DNA of 64,000 nucleotides from Chersky-840 sp963810195. GTDB lineage: Bacteria; Actinomycetota; Acidimicrobiia; Acidimicrobiales; UBA8190. Shown here piece by piece: positions 51,792 to 60,369 of this stretch; position 1 is the stretch's first letter, and each line of letters begins with the position of its first letter. The stretch spans positions 372,001-436,000 of the forward strand of contig CAWEMO010000002.1 in NCBI GenBank assembly GCA_963810195.1. Direction: 5' to 3'. Below the pieces are notes generated by a model, which searched no databases, was not told the origin of the DNA, and saw nothing but the letters and a program-made list of their open reading frames with translations. Made by a program: the position numbers and the translations under genes.

Positions 51792-52205
51792 ATGCCCCTC
51801 ATGACGCTCGCCGAGCTCCAGCACTTTCTCGACGGAGCCTTCCCGGACCTGCCTCCGCCCTACGTCATCGAGGAGGTCGCGCCATGGGGTGTCAGGATCA
51901 GGCTCCCTGTCACCGCGGCCCACAGCCGGCCGGGAGGCACGGTGGCGGGGCCGACTCTCATGGCGATGGCCGACGCCGCCGCCTGGCTGGCGATCCTGGC
52001 CCACATCGGCCCGGTCGCGCTGGCGGTGACGACGAGCCTGCACATCGACTTCCTCCGCAAGCCCGACCTGATCGACCTCGTGGCCGACGGGCACCTGCTC
52101 AAACTGGGGAAGCAGCTGGCTGTGGCCGACGTGGCGCTGCGCTCCGAGGGACGGGACGAACTCGTCGCCAAGGCGCAGGTGACTTATTCGATCCCGCCCC
52201 GCTAG
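51792..52205 (+). CDS. PaaI-type hotdog thioesterase
   Basis: The 137-residue protein has the hotdog thioesterase pattern: SRPGGTVAGPTLMAMADAA near 51-69, TTSLHIDFLRKP near 87 and KAQVTYSIPP at the end. It probably hydrolyses an aryl- or acyl-CoA thioester. TACTGT (51780-51785) lies 6 bases before ATG 51792 with no ribosome site, so it is probably leaderless. It is convergent with the ferredoxin gene, four bases away. Confidence 0.9.
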   Translation: MPLMTLAELQHFLDGAFPDLPPPYVIEEVAPWGVRIRLPVTAAHSRPGGTVAGPTLMAMADAAAWLAILAHIGPVALAVTTSLHIDFLRKPDLIDLVADGHLLKLGKQLAVADVALRSEGRDELVAKAQVTYSIPPR

Positions 52206-52209
52206 CGCG

Positions 52210-52419
52210 TCAGCGGTCGACCGAATCCTCGACGAGAAAGGCGCGCCGAGGGCAGTCCCGCGCCGCGCGGCGCGCCAGCTCGACCAGGTGGGGGGGCACG
52301 GGAGCGCCGTGGACGACCGGGTACCCCCATTCGTCGAGGCTGACGAGCTCGGGCAGGAGCTCGGCGCAGTACCCGTAGGCCTCGCAGGCGACGGGATCGA
52401 CCTTCACGACCGCGCTCAT
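52210..52419 (-). CDS. Single-cluster ferredoxin
   Basis: The 69-residue protein has CEAYGYC (two cysteines) and a later RDCPRRAF cysteine, a pattern seen in [3Fe-4S] or [4Fe-4S] ferredoxins of actinobacteria that serve cytochrome P450s and dehydrogenases. ATG 52419 overlaps the stop codon of the NuoF-like gene by four bases (ATGA, 52416-52419). It is the last gene of the ApbE operon and a likely electron carrier between the NuoF-like protein and the membrane protein. Confidence 0.85.
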   Translation of the reverse strand: MSAVVKVDPVACEAYGYCAELLPELVSLDEWGYPVVHGAPVPPHLVELARRAARDCPRRAFLVEDSVDR

Positions 52420-53822
52420 GACCGGCCCGCCCTTCTCGTGTCGGGCTGCCTCGGGGCCGGGCCCGCGTGCGCGCTCGCGATCACGATCGAGGGGAGGAGG
52501 GAGGGGGCACCGACAAACGCGCAGGGCCGCCGGGCGCCATGGGCGGCGGCGTCGCCGGCGAAGACCGACAGAGCGCTGCGCACCATGCGGACGACCCCGT
52601 CGGGGTGCCGGCACGCGCCCCGGCCCTCCACGGAGGCCACCCGCATCTCGAGTCGCGCCAACAGGGAAGGGTCCGCGTTGCCGACGGCCAGGCGCTCGAG
52701 ATCGTCGGCCACCGACGGGAGCCCGAAGACGCACGGACCACACTGCCCGGCGCTCTCGCCGGCCATGTAGCGCGCCACCCGTGCCGTCTCGGCGATCCCG
52801 CACGCGCCGCGCGTCAGGACCACGAGAACGCCCGCGCCCATGACACCGCCCACGGCGGCCAGCGAGCGCGGTGCATAGGGGGTGCCGAGCGCGGCGGCCG
52901 GGACCCAGCTGCCGGCGAAGCCTCCGGTGAGCACGGCCACGACCTCGTCGTTCGGCCCGGCCCGGTCGACGATGGCGCCGAGAGTCGTGCCCATGGCGAC
53001 CTCGTAGACGCCGGGGTGCTCGACGCCCCCCGACAGCGTCACGAGGGCGGTACCGGGAGCGTCCGCGGGCCCGCTGGCGCGGAACGCCGCCGGACCGTAC
53101 CTGGCCACGAGCGCCATGTGCGCAAGGGTCTCGGCATTGTGCACCAGCGCGGCGCCCCGTCCGACGGTCAGCGGCCGGCGCTTGTCGGGCCGCCATGCGG
53201 GGGCTCCCGGGCCTCCGTTGAGCCACGACACCAACGCCGACTCCTCGCCCGCGACGTAGCGTCCCGCCGGGCGCGCCACCTCGACGGGCACGGGCGCGTG
53301 CACGGTGCCGGCGCGTTCGGCAACCGCCCGCATCACGGCGGCGGCAGTGTCGTCGTGGACATCGGGGACGCACACGACGACCCGGGCGGCGCCGAGGGCA
53401 CAGGCCGCCAGCTCCGCCCCGTCGAGCACGAGATGCGGCACGTACGACAACAGGACCTTGTCCTTGGCGCTGGCCGGCTCCCCCTCCATGGCGTTGACCA
53501 CGAGGGTGGGACGCCCCCTCGCGCCGCGCACGAGCCCGAGCTTGGTGGCAGAAGGGAACGCGGCCCCGCCCCGGCCGGTGAGACCCGACGCCTCGACGAC
53601 GGCTGCGAACCGGTCAGGCCACGACGCGTCCCCGTGGCGGGGCAGGGGAGGCGCCCCGTGATGGGCGAGGTGCGCGGGGAGATCGGCGCGGCGTCGCGCG
53701 TGCCAACCCGACAGGAGCGTGAGGCGTCCGTCGACGGCGACGTCTCCGGAGCTGTTCGTGGATCTGTCGGCCGGGGTTGTGGATCCGAAGGTGGCGGTGG
53801 AGTCGGTGGTGGCGGTGGGCAT
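52416..53822 (-). CDS. NuoF-like NADH dehydrogenase flavoprotein
   Basis: The 468-residue protein matches the 51-kDa subunit of respiratory complex I. It has GRGGAAFPSATK near 83 (FMN site), NAMEGEPAS near 110, the NADH-binding GGPGAPAWRP segment near 204 and the cluster cysteines ESAGQCGPC near 364 plus GACRHPDG near 411. It stands apart from any nuo operon and is followed by a ferredoxin and preceded by an ApbE and a ferric-reductase-like gene. So it probably supplies electrons from NADH to an extracytoplasmic flavin or heme chain. Start ATG 53822. Confidence 0.9.
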   Translation of the reverse strand: MPTATTDSTATFGSTTPADRSTNSSGDVAVDGRLTLLSGWHARRRADLPAHLAHHGAPPLPRHGDASWPDRFAAVVEASGLTGRGGAAFPSATKLGLVRGARGRPTLVVNAMEGEPASAKDKVLLSYVPHLVLDGAELAACALGAARVVVCVPDVHDDTAAAVMRAVAERAGTVHAPVPVEVARPAGRYVAGEESALVSWLNGGPGAPAWRPDKRRPLTVGRGAALVHNAETLAHMALVARYGPAAFRASGPADAPGTALVTLSGGVEHPGVYEVAMGTTLGAIVDRAGPNDEVVAVLTGGFAGSWVPAAALGTPYAPRSLAAVGGVMGAGVLVVLTRGACGIAETARVARYMAGESAGQCGPCVFGLPSVADDLERLAVGNADPSLLARLEMRVASVEGRGACRHPDGVVRMVRSALSVFAGDAAAHGARRPCAFVGAPSLLPSIVIASAHAGPAPRQPDTRRAGRS

Positions 53823-53837
53823 CGGGTCGTTCCTGGG

Positions 53838-54440
53838 CTAGGCCGAGAGGTGCTTCACGGGCACACCCTCGGGTCGTTGATGGACGGGGAGGAACGACAG
53901 CGCCCGCCGCTTGCGCGCCGCCGCCAGGGTGATCCGCCACGTCGCGGCGCCCACGACGACGGCGATGCATGTGCCGGTGAGACCGACGACCCAGCTCTGG
54001 CCCATGTCGGTCCCCATGCCGAAGGCGTGGGAGATGGCCACGGGCCAGCTCAGGTAGGCGAGCCAGTGCACCGCCCGCCATGTGCGGGCCCGGATCCGGT
54101 GCCGAAGCCAGCTCGTCACCGCCACGGCGAGCAACAGGTCGACCCCGACCGATCCCAGCGCCACCCACAACCGCTTGTACGACGACGCGAAGGGCACCAC
54201 GACCGCCGCCCAACCGATGTGCACGTACGTGTCGACGACGCTGGTCAGGATGTGGCAGGCCAGGAAGCCCATCGCGATCACCGAGACGCGGCGGTGCAGG
54301 TCCTGGAGCGCGAACCCGGGCCAGCGCGGGCTCGAAGAGCGGTTGGCCGTAAGGATCCCGAGCACCGTGGTCCCGGTCAGCAGGACCAGCGCCACCAGGC
54401 CGGTCGCCCGGGTCGCATACCACAGGACCGGGGAGCTCAC
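53838..54440 (-). CDS. Ferric-reductase-like transmembrane protein
   Basis: The 200-residue protein has six hydrophobic segments (GLVALVLLTGTTVLGILTA first), with histidines in DLHRRVSVIAMGFLACHILTS and VHWLAYLSWPVAISHAFGMG. These are suited to bind heme, as in the ferric-reductase/MsrQ superfamily. GTG 54440 overlaps the apbE stop (GTGA, 54437-54440). In this operon it is the likely link between cytoplasmic flavin/ferredoxin and the outside of the membrane. Confidence 0.85.
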   Translation of the reverse strand: MSSPVLWYATRATGLVALVLLTGTTVLGILTANRSSSPRWPGFALQDLHRRVSVIAMGFLACHILTSVVDTYVHIGWAAVVVPFASSYKRLWVALGSVGVDLLLAVAVTSWLRHRIRARTWRAVHWLAYLSWPVAISHAFGMGTDMGQSWVVGLTGTCIAVVVGAATWRITLAAARKRRALSFLPVHQRPEGVPVKHLSA

Positions 54441-55453
54441 CGCTCCACCACCGGTCTGCCGCCGGTCGTCAGGCCCGGACCGGTGACCGAGGGCCAGCCG
54501 TTCACGGTGACGACGCCCCCGTCGTGGCGCACGAGACGCGCCGGCTGACCGAGCTCCCGCAGCTTCGCCACGGCGCGCCATCCCCAGACCACGGCGGCGG
54601 TGCTCGCCGCGTTGGCGTCGACGCAGCTGTCGCCCGAGGCCGACACGAGCGTCCAGTGGGGTACGGCGCTGTCACCGGTGGCAGGGTCCACGATGTGGTG
54701 GAGCCGGCGCCGGCCGCGCTGCCAGGTACGCACCGACGTGCTGGAGCTGGCGATGCCGCCGCTCTCGATGGCGACCACCTGGTCGACGGCGTCCGCCGGT
54801 GTCGACGAATCCGGCGCGATGCCGACGGCCCAGCCGCCCTCGGGGGCGACGCCCGCCACCGCTACGTCCCCGCCGATGCTCACCAGGACGCCGGTGTGCA
54901 CGCCGTGGGCGATGCGCCGAGCGGCACGGTCGGCGACGAGGGCCTTGGCGGAGGCACCGAGGTCGATGTGCGTGCCAGGGGGGATCCGCACCGTCCGGGC
55001 GCGGCGGTCGAGCTCGATCCGCCACCACCCGGGGGCGGGCCGCAGCTGTGCCCCGAGCTCGCTACCGTGCGGGTCGAGCTCGAAGAAGTCCCGGTCGTAG
55101 CCCAGTTCCTCGAGAGCCGTGCCGACCGTGGGGTCCACGGCCCCGCCGGTGCGCTGCGCGACTTCGCATGCCACCGCGATGGCGTCGAAGAGCAAGGCGC
55201 TCACCTTGACGGGCGCGCCGCCGGCCCGGTGGAGGCTGCAGAGCTCGGAGTCCGGGCGGAAGCGGCTGCAGGCGGCATCGATGGCGGCGAGCTCGTCGCG
55301 CAGGATCCCCTCGGCCCGGTCGATGGCGGCCGGCTCGGTGACGGCCACGACCGCGGTGGTGCCGATGGCGGGCATGGTGCGCAGCGCCGGCTGTGCCGGG
55401 CCTCGCGCCAGGGTGGCGACGTCGGAGCCGGCCCGGGAGGAGGTGCGGTTCAT
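54437..55453 (-). CDS. apbE: FAD:protein FMN transferase ApbE
   Basis: The 338-residue protein has the ApbE fold: RFRPDSELCSLHRAGG near 64-79, GAVDPTVGTALEELGYDRDF near 103 and THIDLGASAKALVADRAARR near 160. ApbE attaches FMN to a Thr/Ser in partner proteins, usually the FMN_bind domain. No FMN_bind protein is visible in this operon. ATG 55453 overlaps the end of the Ser/Thr-rich gene by four bases (ATGA). No lipoprotein signal is obvious, although ApbE usually acts outside the cytoplasm. Confidence 0.92.
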   Translation of the reverse strand: MNRTSSRAGSDVATLARGPAQPALRTMPAIGTTAVVAVTEPAAIDRAEGILRDELAAIDAACSRFRPDSELCSLHRAGGAPVKVSALLFDAIAVACEVAQRTGGAVDPTVGTALEELGYDRDFFELDPHGSELGAQLRPAPGWWRIELDRRARTVRIPPGTHIDLGASAKALVADRAARRIAHGVHTGVLVSIGGDVAVAGVAPEGGWAVGIAPDSSTPADAVDQVVAIESGGIASSSTSVRTWQRGRRRLHHIVDPATGDSAVPHWTLVSASGDSCVDANAASTAAVVWGWRAVAKLRELGQPARLVRHDGGVVTVNGWPSVTGPGLTTGGRPVVER

Positions 55454-55947
55454 CGGCCCGTCCCGCCCGACACGACGGTGGGCGACTTCAAGGTCGTGGT
55501 GGGGGTGGTGGTAGGCGTGGTCGTGGCGGTGGAAGCTGACGAAGACGAGGTCGAGGAGGTGCCGGAGGAAGCATTCGAGCCAGTACCCGAGGAGGAGCCA
55601 GTACCAGAGGAGGAGCCAGTATCCGAGGAGGCAGACGCGCTGGCGCCCGAGGCGGTCGAGGTCTGGGGCGTGACCGACGACGAGGAGCCGGCTCCGGAGG
55701 ACGTCGAGGTTGTCGGGCTCACCGTCGTCTCGGCGGTCGCAGTCGTTCCCGGGATCTCCCTCGACACCACGAGCCCGACCGCCGCGGCCGCCGCTGTGGC
55801 GAGGACGGCGACGCCTCTCGACATCCGGCGCGCCCGGGCCCCGGCGCGGTCGCGCCGGGCAGACAGGTGCTTGGGCGGGACCCCGGCGTGCCGGGCCGGA
55901 CGGCCCGTGTTCCCTTGGCTCGGGGGGGTGGGGTTCATGGGAGGCAT
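55450..55947 (-). CDS. Ser/Thr-rich membrane-anchored protein in the ApbE operon
   Basis: The 165-residue protein has one N-terminal membrane helix (VAVLATAAAAAVGLVV near 43-58) followed by about 100 residues almost all Ser, Thr, Gly and Ala, some in repeats of GSSSGT. It ends LKSPTVVSGGTGR. Typical actinobacterial relatives carry an FMN_bind domain after such a linker, absent here. One SGASAS segment (55633-55650) resembles the S/T-G-A-S/T-x-S/T flavinylation motif, but it could occur by chance in such a composition. Start ATG 55947 is a choice among several ATG and GTG codons. Confidence 0.65.
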   Translation of the reverse strand: MPPMNPTPPSQGNTGRPARHAGVPPKHLSARRDRAGARARRMSRGVAVLATAAAAAVGLVVSREIPGTTATAETTVSPTTSTSSGAGSSSSVTPQTSTASGASASASSDTGSSSGTGSSSGTGSNASSGTSSTSSSSASTATTTPTTTPTTTLKSPTVVSGGTGR

Positions 55948-55983
55948 GTCAACATGCGAATCTCGGGGTTCTCGCACAGCCGG

Positions 55984-57629
55984 TTAGGAATCAGCTGTGA
56001 ATGCGCCGACGTCGGGGCCGTCCGCCCGTTCCCCGGCCTCCGCGCCTCCGGACACCGGGAGGCGCAGGGTGAAGACGGTGCCGCCCTCGGTGCCGGGGGC
56101 AACACTGACCGTGCCGCCGTGGGCTCTCGTGATCGACGCCACGATGGAGAGACCGAGGCCGGCGCCTCCGTGGCGACGTGACCGCGAGACGTCGGCACGG
56201 AAGAAGCGTTCGAACACCCGTGCGGCGTCCTCGGGGCTCATGCCCGGGCCCCGGTCCTCGACCCTGATCACGGCGTCGGGGCCCTCGTGGTCGACGGTGA
56301 CCACCGTCGGTGTCCCCTCCGGGCAATGCGTCCGGACGTTGGCCAGGAGGTTGTCGAGCACCTGGCGGATTCGCATGCGGTCCCCGACGATCTCCACGGG
56401 CCTGCGGGCGACGAGGCGCACGGGCCATGGCGGGCCCACGGTCGTCGCCGTCTTCACGGCTTCGGCCGCCACGCCGACGAGCTCGACCTCGTCGCGTCCG
56501 AGGGGTCGCCCCTCGTCCAATCTCGCCAGCAGGAGGAGGTCCTCGACGAGGTGCCCCATGCGGCCCGTCTCGGTGCGGATGCCGTGCATCACGCGTTCGA
56601 GGTCGTCGGCGCGCGTCGCCGCGCCCTGCTCGAACAACTCGGCGTACGCGGACACCGCCGCCAGCGGGGTACGCAGCTCGTGCGAGGCGTCGGCGACGAA
56701 TTGCCGCATGCGGCCTTCCGACACCCGCAGCTCCTCCTCGGTGGCGTCGCGTTGGGCGAATGCCCTTTCGATCCGCCCGAGCATGACGTTGAGGGCGCGG
56801 GCGAGGCGCCCCACCTCCGTGCGCGCCTCCTCGCCGGGAACCCGTTCGGCCAGCTCGCCCCGGGCGATGGCCTCGGCCGTGCCCTCGATCGCCCGCAGGG
56901 GACGGAAGCTCACCCTCACCAGCCACCACCCCATCAGCAGGGCGGCGGCCAGCGCGGCACCGGTCACGGCCAGCTCGACGCCGACCAGGCGGTCCAGGGT
57001 CGAGACCGTCGAGCCCATGGGGACACCCACCACGAGCTGCCCGCCGCTGTAAGGGCCCCCGTCCAGCACCGACGCCCGTATCCGGTACGGTCCGTCGTCG
57101 CTGTCGAGCCCGGGCGCCGTGAAATACACCGTCTGCTCCCCATGGTCAGCCGCGTTGGACGCGAAGCCGGTGATCCGCCCCGGCAGCCTTGGAGCGGCCG
57201 TGTCGGCGGAGTCGAACTCGGGCTGCGTCGACCGGCACAACACGGCGTTGGACGAGCTGCGGACCTCGACGAAGGTGCCGGGCTGCAGCTCGTGCAGGAG
57301 GTTGGAGTTGAGGCCCGAGAAGCCATTGCACGAAGGAGCCCCGGCCGACGCGCCCCGGGGGGCGGCGGAAGTCGGAGGAGAGGACTGGCCCGGCACCGGT
57401 CCGAACTGCCCACCGGCGAGGCCCCCGTCCGAAGAAGGGGCGAGCCCCCCGGGGCGCGCGGACCACTCCCGAGGGCGCCCTCGATGGGCATGTGCGACTG
57501 CTCGAGCGACTGGTCGATCCGGTTGTCGAGGAACGACCGCAGCTCCTGGTAGGTGACGACGTCCGCGATCGCCAGCGCCGTCAGGGCCACGACACCGACG
57601 GCGAGGAGCAGCCGGAGCCGCAGCGACAC
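55984..57629 (-). CDS. Sensor histidine kinase of an OmpR-type system, apparent frameshift
   Basis: The N-terminal 55 residues (LLLAVGVVALTALAIADVV as first helix, then YQELRSFLDNRIDQSL) are in one frame and the rest in another. The junction is near 57445-57450, where adding one base to a run of six C on the plus strand joins them into about 548 residues. The second part has an extracellular domain, a helix (VTGAALAAALLMGWWLV), HAMP, HisKA with ASHELRTPLAAVSAY, and HATPase with EDRGPGM. It abuts the regulator gene (GTG 57629 next to TAG), so the pair is an operon. The frameshift is likely a consensus error. Confidence 0.87.
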
Positions 57630-58328
57630 CTACGGTGCCTCCGACTCGCGCAACGTGTAGCCCACCAGGCGGATGGTGTGGATGAGCGGAGGCCCGTGAC
57701 GCTCGAGCTTCTTGCGCAGGTAGCTCACGTAGGTCTCGACCACGTTGGCCTCACCTCCGAAGTCGTAGTGCCAGACGTTGTCGAGGATCTGGGCCTTGGA
57801 GAGGACCTGGCGGGGATTGCGCAGGAAGAAGCGCAGGAGGTTGAACTCGGTCGCCGTCAGCTGGATCAGCGCGCCGGCCCTGCGCACCTCGTGCGCGCCC
57901 TCGTCCATCTCGACGTCGGAGAACTGCAGGAGGCCCTCGTCTCCGGGGCCCACACCGGCCCGCCGGAGCAGGGCCCGGACGCGGGCGATGATCTCGGCCA
58001 GGGCGAAGGGCTTGGTGACGTAGTCGTCGCCACCGACGGTCAGCCCGGCGATCTTGTCCTCCAACGAGTCGCGGGCGGTGAGGAAGAGCACGGGTGCCCG
58101 GATCCCGTCGGTGCGCAGCCTCCGGGTGACCTCGAGCCCGTCGAGGTCCGGCAGCATGACGTCGAGCACGATGAGGTCGGGGGGCCGCTGCTGTGCGGCG
58201 GTCAGGGCGGCACGCCCGGACATGGCCTCCTCGACCTCGAAGCCCTCGTAGCGCAACGAGGTGGCGACGGCGTCGACGATCGACGGCTCGTCGTCGACGA
58301 CCAGGACTCGGCTCCGTTTCGTGTCCAT
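57630..58328 (-). CDS. OmpR/PhoP-type response regulator
   Basis: The 232-residue protein has a receiver domain (VVDDEPSIVDAV start, phospho-Asp in VLDVMLPDLDG near 55, Lys in YVTKPFAL) and a winged-helix domain ending HTIRLVGYTLRE. It resembles MprA/TcrX/PhoP-type mycobacterial regulators. ATG 58328 follows GGAGGGACATC. Three CTGTG repeats at 11-base spacing lie upstream (58378-58404) and may be its own binding site. Confidence 0.92.
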   Translation of the reverse strand: MDTKRSRVLVVDDEPSIVDAVATSLRYEGFEVEEAMSGRAALTAAQQRPPDLIVLDVMLPDLDGLEVTRRLRTDGIRAPVLFLTARDSLEDKIAGLTVGGDDYVTKPFALAEIIARVRALLRRAGVGPGDEGLLQFSDVEMDEGAHEVRRAGALIQLTATEFNLLRFFLRNPRQVLSKAQILDNVWHYDFGGEANVVETYVSYLRKKLERHGPPLIHTIRLVGYTLRESEAP

Positions 58329-58635
58329 GGGTGATGTCCCTCCTGTGCCGAGGATGGTCGGCGCGCTTGCGCGGCCCCTGTGTGCCCCCTGTGTGCCGCC
58401 TGTGAATCGTGCCCCGGAAGGGGCTGCACCGCCTCGGACACGCCGTGGCACGCCCTCTTCGGCTGTCATCCCTGGTCCGGAGGGGTGTGACCTCAGGCGT
58501 CGGCGGCGACGTCGCCGGTCTCGGGGCGGGCCGCCTCGGGCGCGGACCTACGCTCGAAGTCGAACGGGGTCGGCTAAAGGGCGGGGGGACGGCAGCCGAT
58601 CGTCAATTGGTCATCGCTTCGAACGGAGACCGGCC
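58329..58635. other. Intergenic region between the response regulator and the DUF2510-like gene
   Basis: This 307-base divergent gap contains the regulator ribosome site, the 11-bp-spaced CTGTG repeats (58378-58404) and GC-rich sequence with no supported gene. A GGCTAAAG near 58573 is a weak promoter candidate for the plus-strand gene. Confidence 0.6.
58378..58404 (-). promoter_or_regulatory. Three direct repeats at 11-bp spacing, putative PhoP-type box
   Basis: CTGTG begins at 58378, 58389 and 58400, exactly 11 bases apart, so one side of the helix is repeated. Read on the minus strand they are CACAG units like the TCACAGC repeats bound by mycobacterial PhoP. They lie 50-76 bases upstream of the regulator's ATG, a position suited to autoregulation. 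Confidence 0.5.
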
Positions 58636-59839
58636 ATGGATCGCACCTACGAGGGTTGGGCACCCGACCCCTTCGAGGCGCACGAGGTTCGGTACTTCGT
58701 CGACGGTCGACCCACCAAGCTGGTGCGTGACGGATCCGTCGAGGGGTTCGACGACCTCCCCCCCCGATCGACCTGGCCGCTGAGTCTGCAACCGGATCAA
58801 CCGACCGTCGAGCAACCGCCGGCGCCGACCGCGCCGCTCCTTCCGCCGCCCCCTCCCGGTGCCTCCTACTGGGCGCCGCCGCCCGTGCCCGGCGTGCCGG
58901 CCGGCCAGCCGTCACCGACCCCTGCCCCCGGTGCGCCCTTCGGCTCCGCCCCCAGCGACACCTTCGTCGGCGGCTCGGACCCGGCTCCGGTCCGCCGCCC
59001 GCGCCGACGGCTGGTCGCGGGCGCAGCCGCCCTCGTCGTCTTGGCCGCCGCCGCCGGCGGTGCCGTGGTCCTCTCCGGGGGCAAGAGCGCCGAAGCGGCG
59101 GTCATCGACTCGGTCAACAGCGCGATGGCGGACCGCACGGCGCACGTCAGCATGAACCTCTCCGTGACCACCCCGTCGGGCACGGTGACAGGAACGGGTG
59201 ACGGCGGCATCGACTTCAGCCAGAGCGCCATGCAGCTGCAGCTGACGGCGGGAATTGCCGGGCAGCAGATCCAGCTCCAGACCGTGTACCTGGCGGGGAC
59301 GGTGTACGAGCAGATCCCGGGACTCGACCAATTCGATCCCGGGGAAGTCGTGGATGTCGCTCGACCTCTCCTCCCTGCAATCCGCCGGTGCGCAGAGCTC
59401 CTCCACCTTCAGCGCGGGCGACAACCCGACGGCGATGCTGCGCCTGCTGGCCCAGCAGGGCAACACCGTCGTGCCGCTCGGCTCGTCGACGGTCGACGGG
59501 ACCTCCGTGCAGGGTTATGCAGTGACACTCGACCCGGCCGCCATCAAGGCCGAATTGGCGAACGCCAAGCTGCCGTCGTGGATGACCGCGGCCCTGTCCC
59601 AGGTCGACATCGAGCGGACCAGCATGAAGGTCTACGTCGACGCCTCGGGCCTGCTGCGCCGCGTCGGCTTCGACATCACCGAGAGCGCATCGAGCGCGAA
59701 GGTCGACGTCGACGAGAGCCTCGACTTCTCCGACTATGGCGCCCCCGTCAGCGTGAGCGCCCCCCCGGCGGACCAGGTGGCGAGCTTCGAGCAGTTCATC
59801 CAGCAAGCTCAGGCGGCGGCGGGTTCGGGCTCCTCCTGA
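58636..59839 (+). CDS. DUF2510-like membrane-anchored protein with LppX-like outer domain, apparent frameshift
   Basis: The protein starts with a short GWAPDPFEAHEVRYF segment like the DUF2510 actinobacterial motif. A Pro-rich stretch follows, then one membrane helix (LVAGAAALVVLAAAAGGAVV near 118-137) and an outer domain of about 250 residues resembling LppX/LprG-type lipid-binding or DUF-type lipoproteins. Near 59341 the frame changes; removing one G from GGGG (59341-59344) restores DQFDPGKSWMSLDLSSLQ and a 400-residue protein. It is divergent from the response regulator gene and might be controlled by it. Confidence 0.78.
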
Positions 59840-59880
59840 GCTCGCACACCCCCCACGGCGCACACGTTCCAGAGCGCGGT

Positions 59881-59916
59881 GCGGTCCCAAAGCGCTCTGC
59901 GGTCCCAAAGCGCTCT
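59881..59916. repeat. Two exact 18-bp repeats
   Basis: GCGGTCCCAAAGCGCTCT occurs at 59881-59898 and 59899-59916, with a shortened third copy after. An AGAGCGC just upstream (59871-59877) can pair with GCGCTCT, giving a possible terminator after the preceding gene. Confidence 0.8.
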
Positions 59917-59962
59917 GCGGCCTGTGGCCGCGGATATCCCGTCCACGAGACGACGAGGCGCG

Positions 59963-60280
59963 TCAGCCCGTGAGCCCCGTGGTGTCGCCGCGCAGCTCGA
60001 GCCGGATGACCTCGTACGCCGTCCGGGCGGCACCGGTTCCCGCCACCCGGTGGACCTCCCGACGGAATTCGGCGGCGATCTCCTCGGAGTCCTCGAGGTC
60101 ACCGTCCCACAGGGAGATCCCCGCGATCTCGATGCGCGACCCCCGCCGGCTCTGGAGCACGACGACCCCGACGAAGTGCGGGACCTCCCGAAAGCGGGGG
60201 ATGACGTCCTCGTCCATGGCCCGGAGCACTTCGGGAAGTGATTCCGGATCGACGTAGAAGTTGATCGTCCGACCCTTCAT
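59963..60280 (-). CDS. Small protein of antibiotic-biosynthesis-monooxygenase-like fold
   Basis: The 105-residue protein begins MKGRTINFYVDPESLPEVL and has the SRRGSRIEIAGISLWDG strand pattern of dimeric alpha/beta-barrel (ABM-like) domains. No catalytic residues are diagnostic. It stands alone between repeat-rich spacers. Function is unknown. Confidence 0.65.
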   Translation of the reverse strand: MKGRTINFYVDPESLPEVLRAMDEDVIPRFREVPHFVGVVVLQSRRGSRIEIAGISLWDGDLEDSEEIAAEFRREVHRVAGTGAARTAYEVIRLELRGDTTGLTG

Positions 60281-60369
60281 GGCCGTGCCCCAATCGCGAT
60301 CGGCGAGACTGAAGCCCCCAGGCTATGTCGCAGCTCCCCTTCGGAGACGAACCACGGGACCAGGCGGCA

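Noticed and set aside
52416..53822. Part of a respiratory complex I operon
   Set aside because: No other nuo genes are near, and its operon partners are ApbE, a ferric-reductase-like protein and a ferredoxin.
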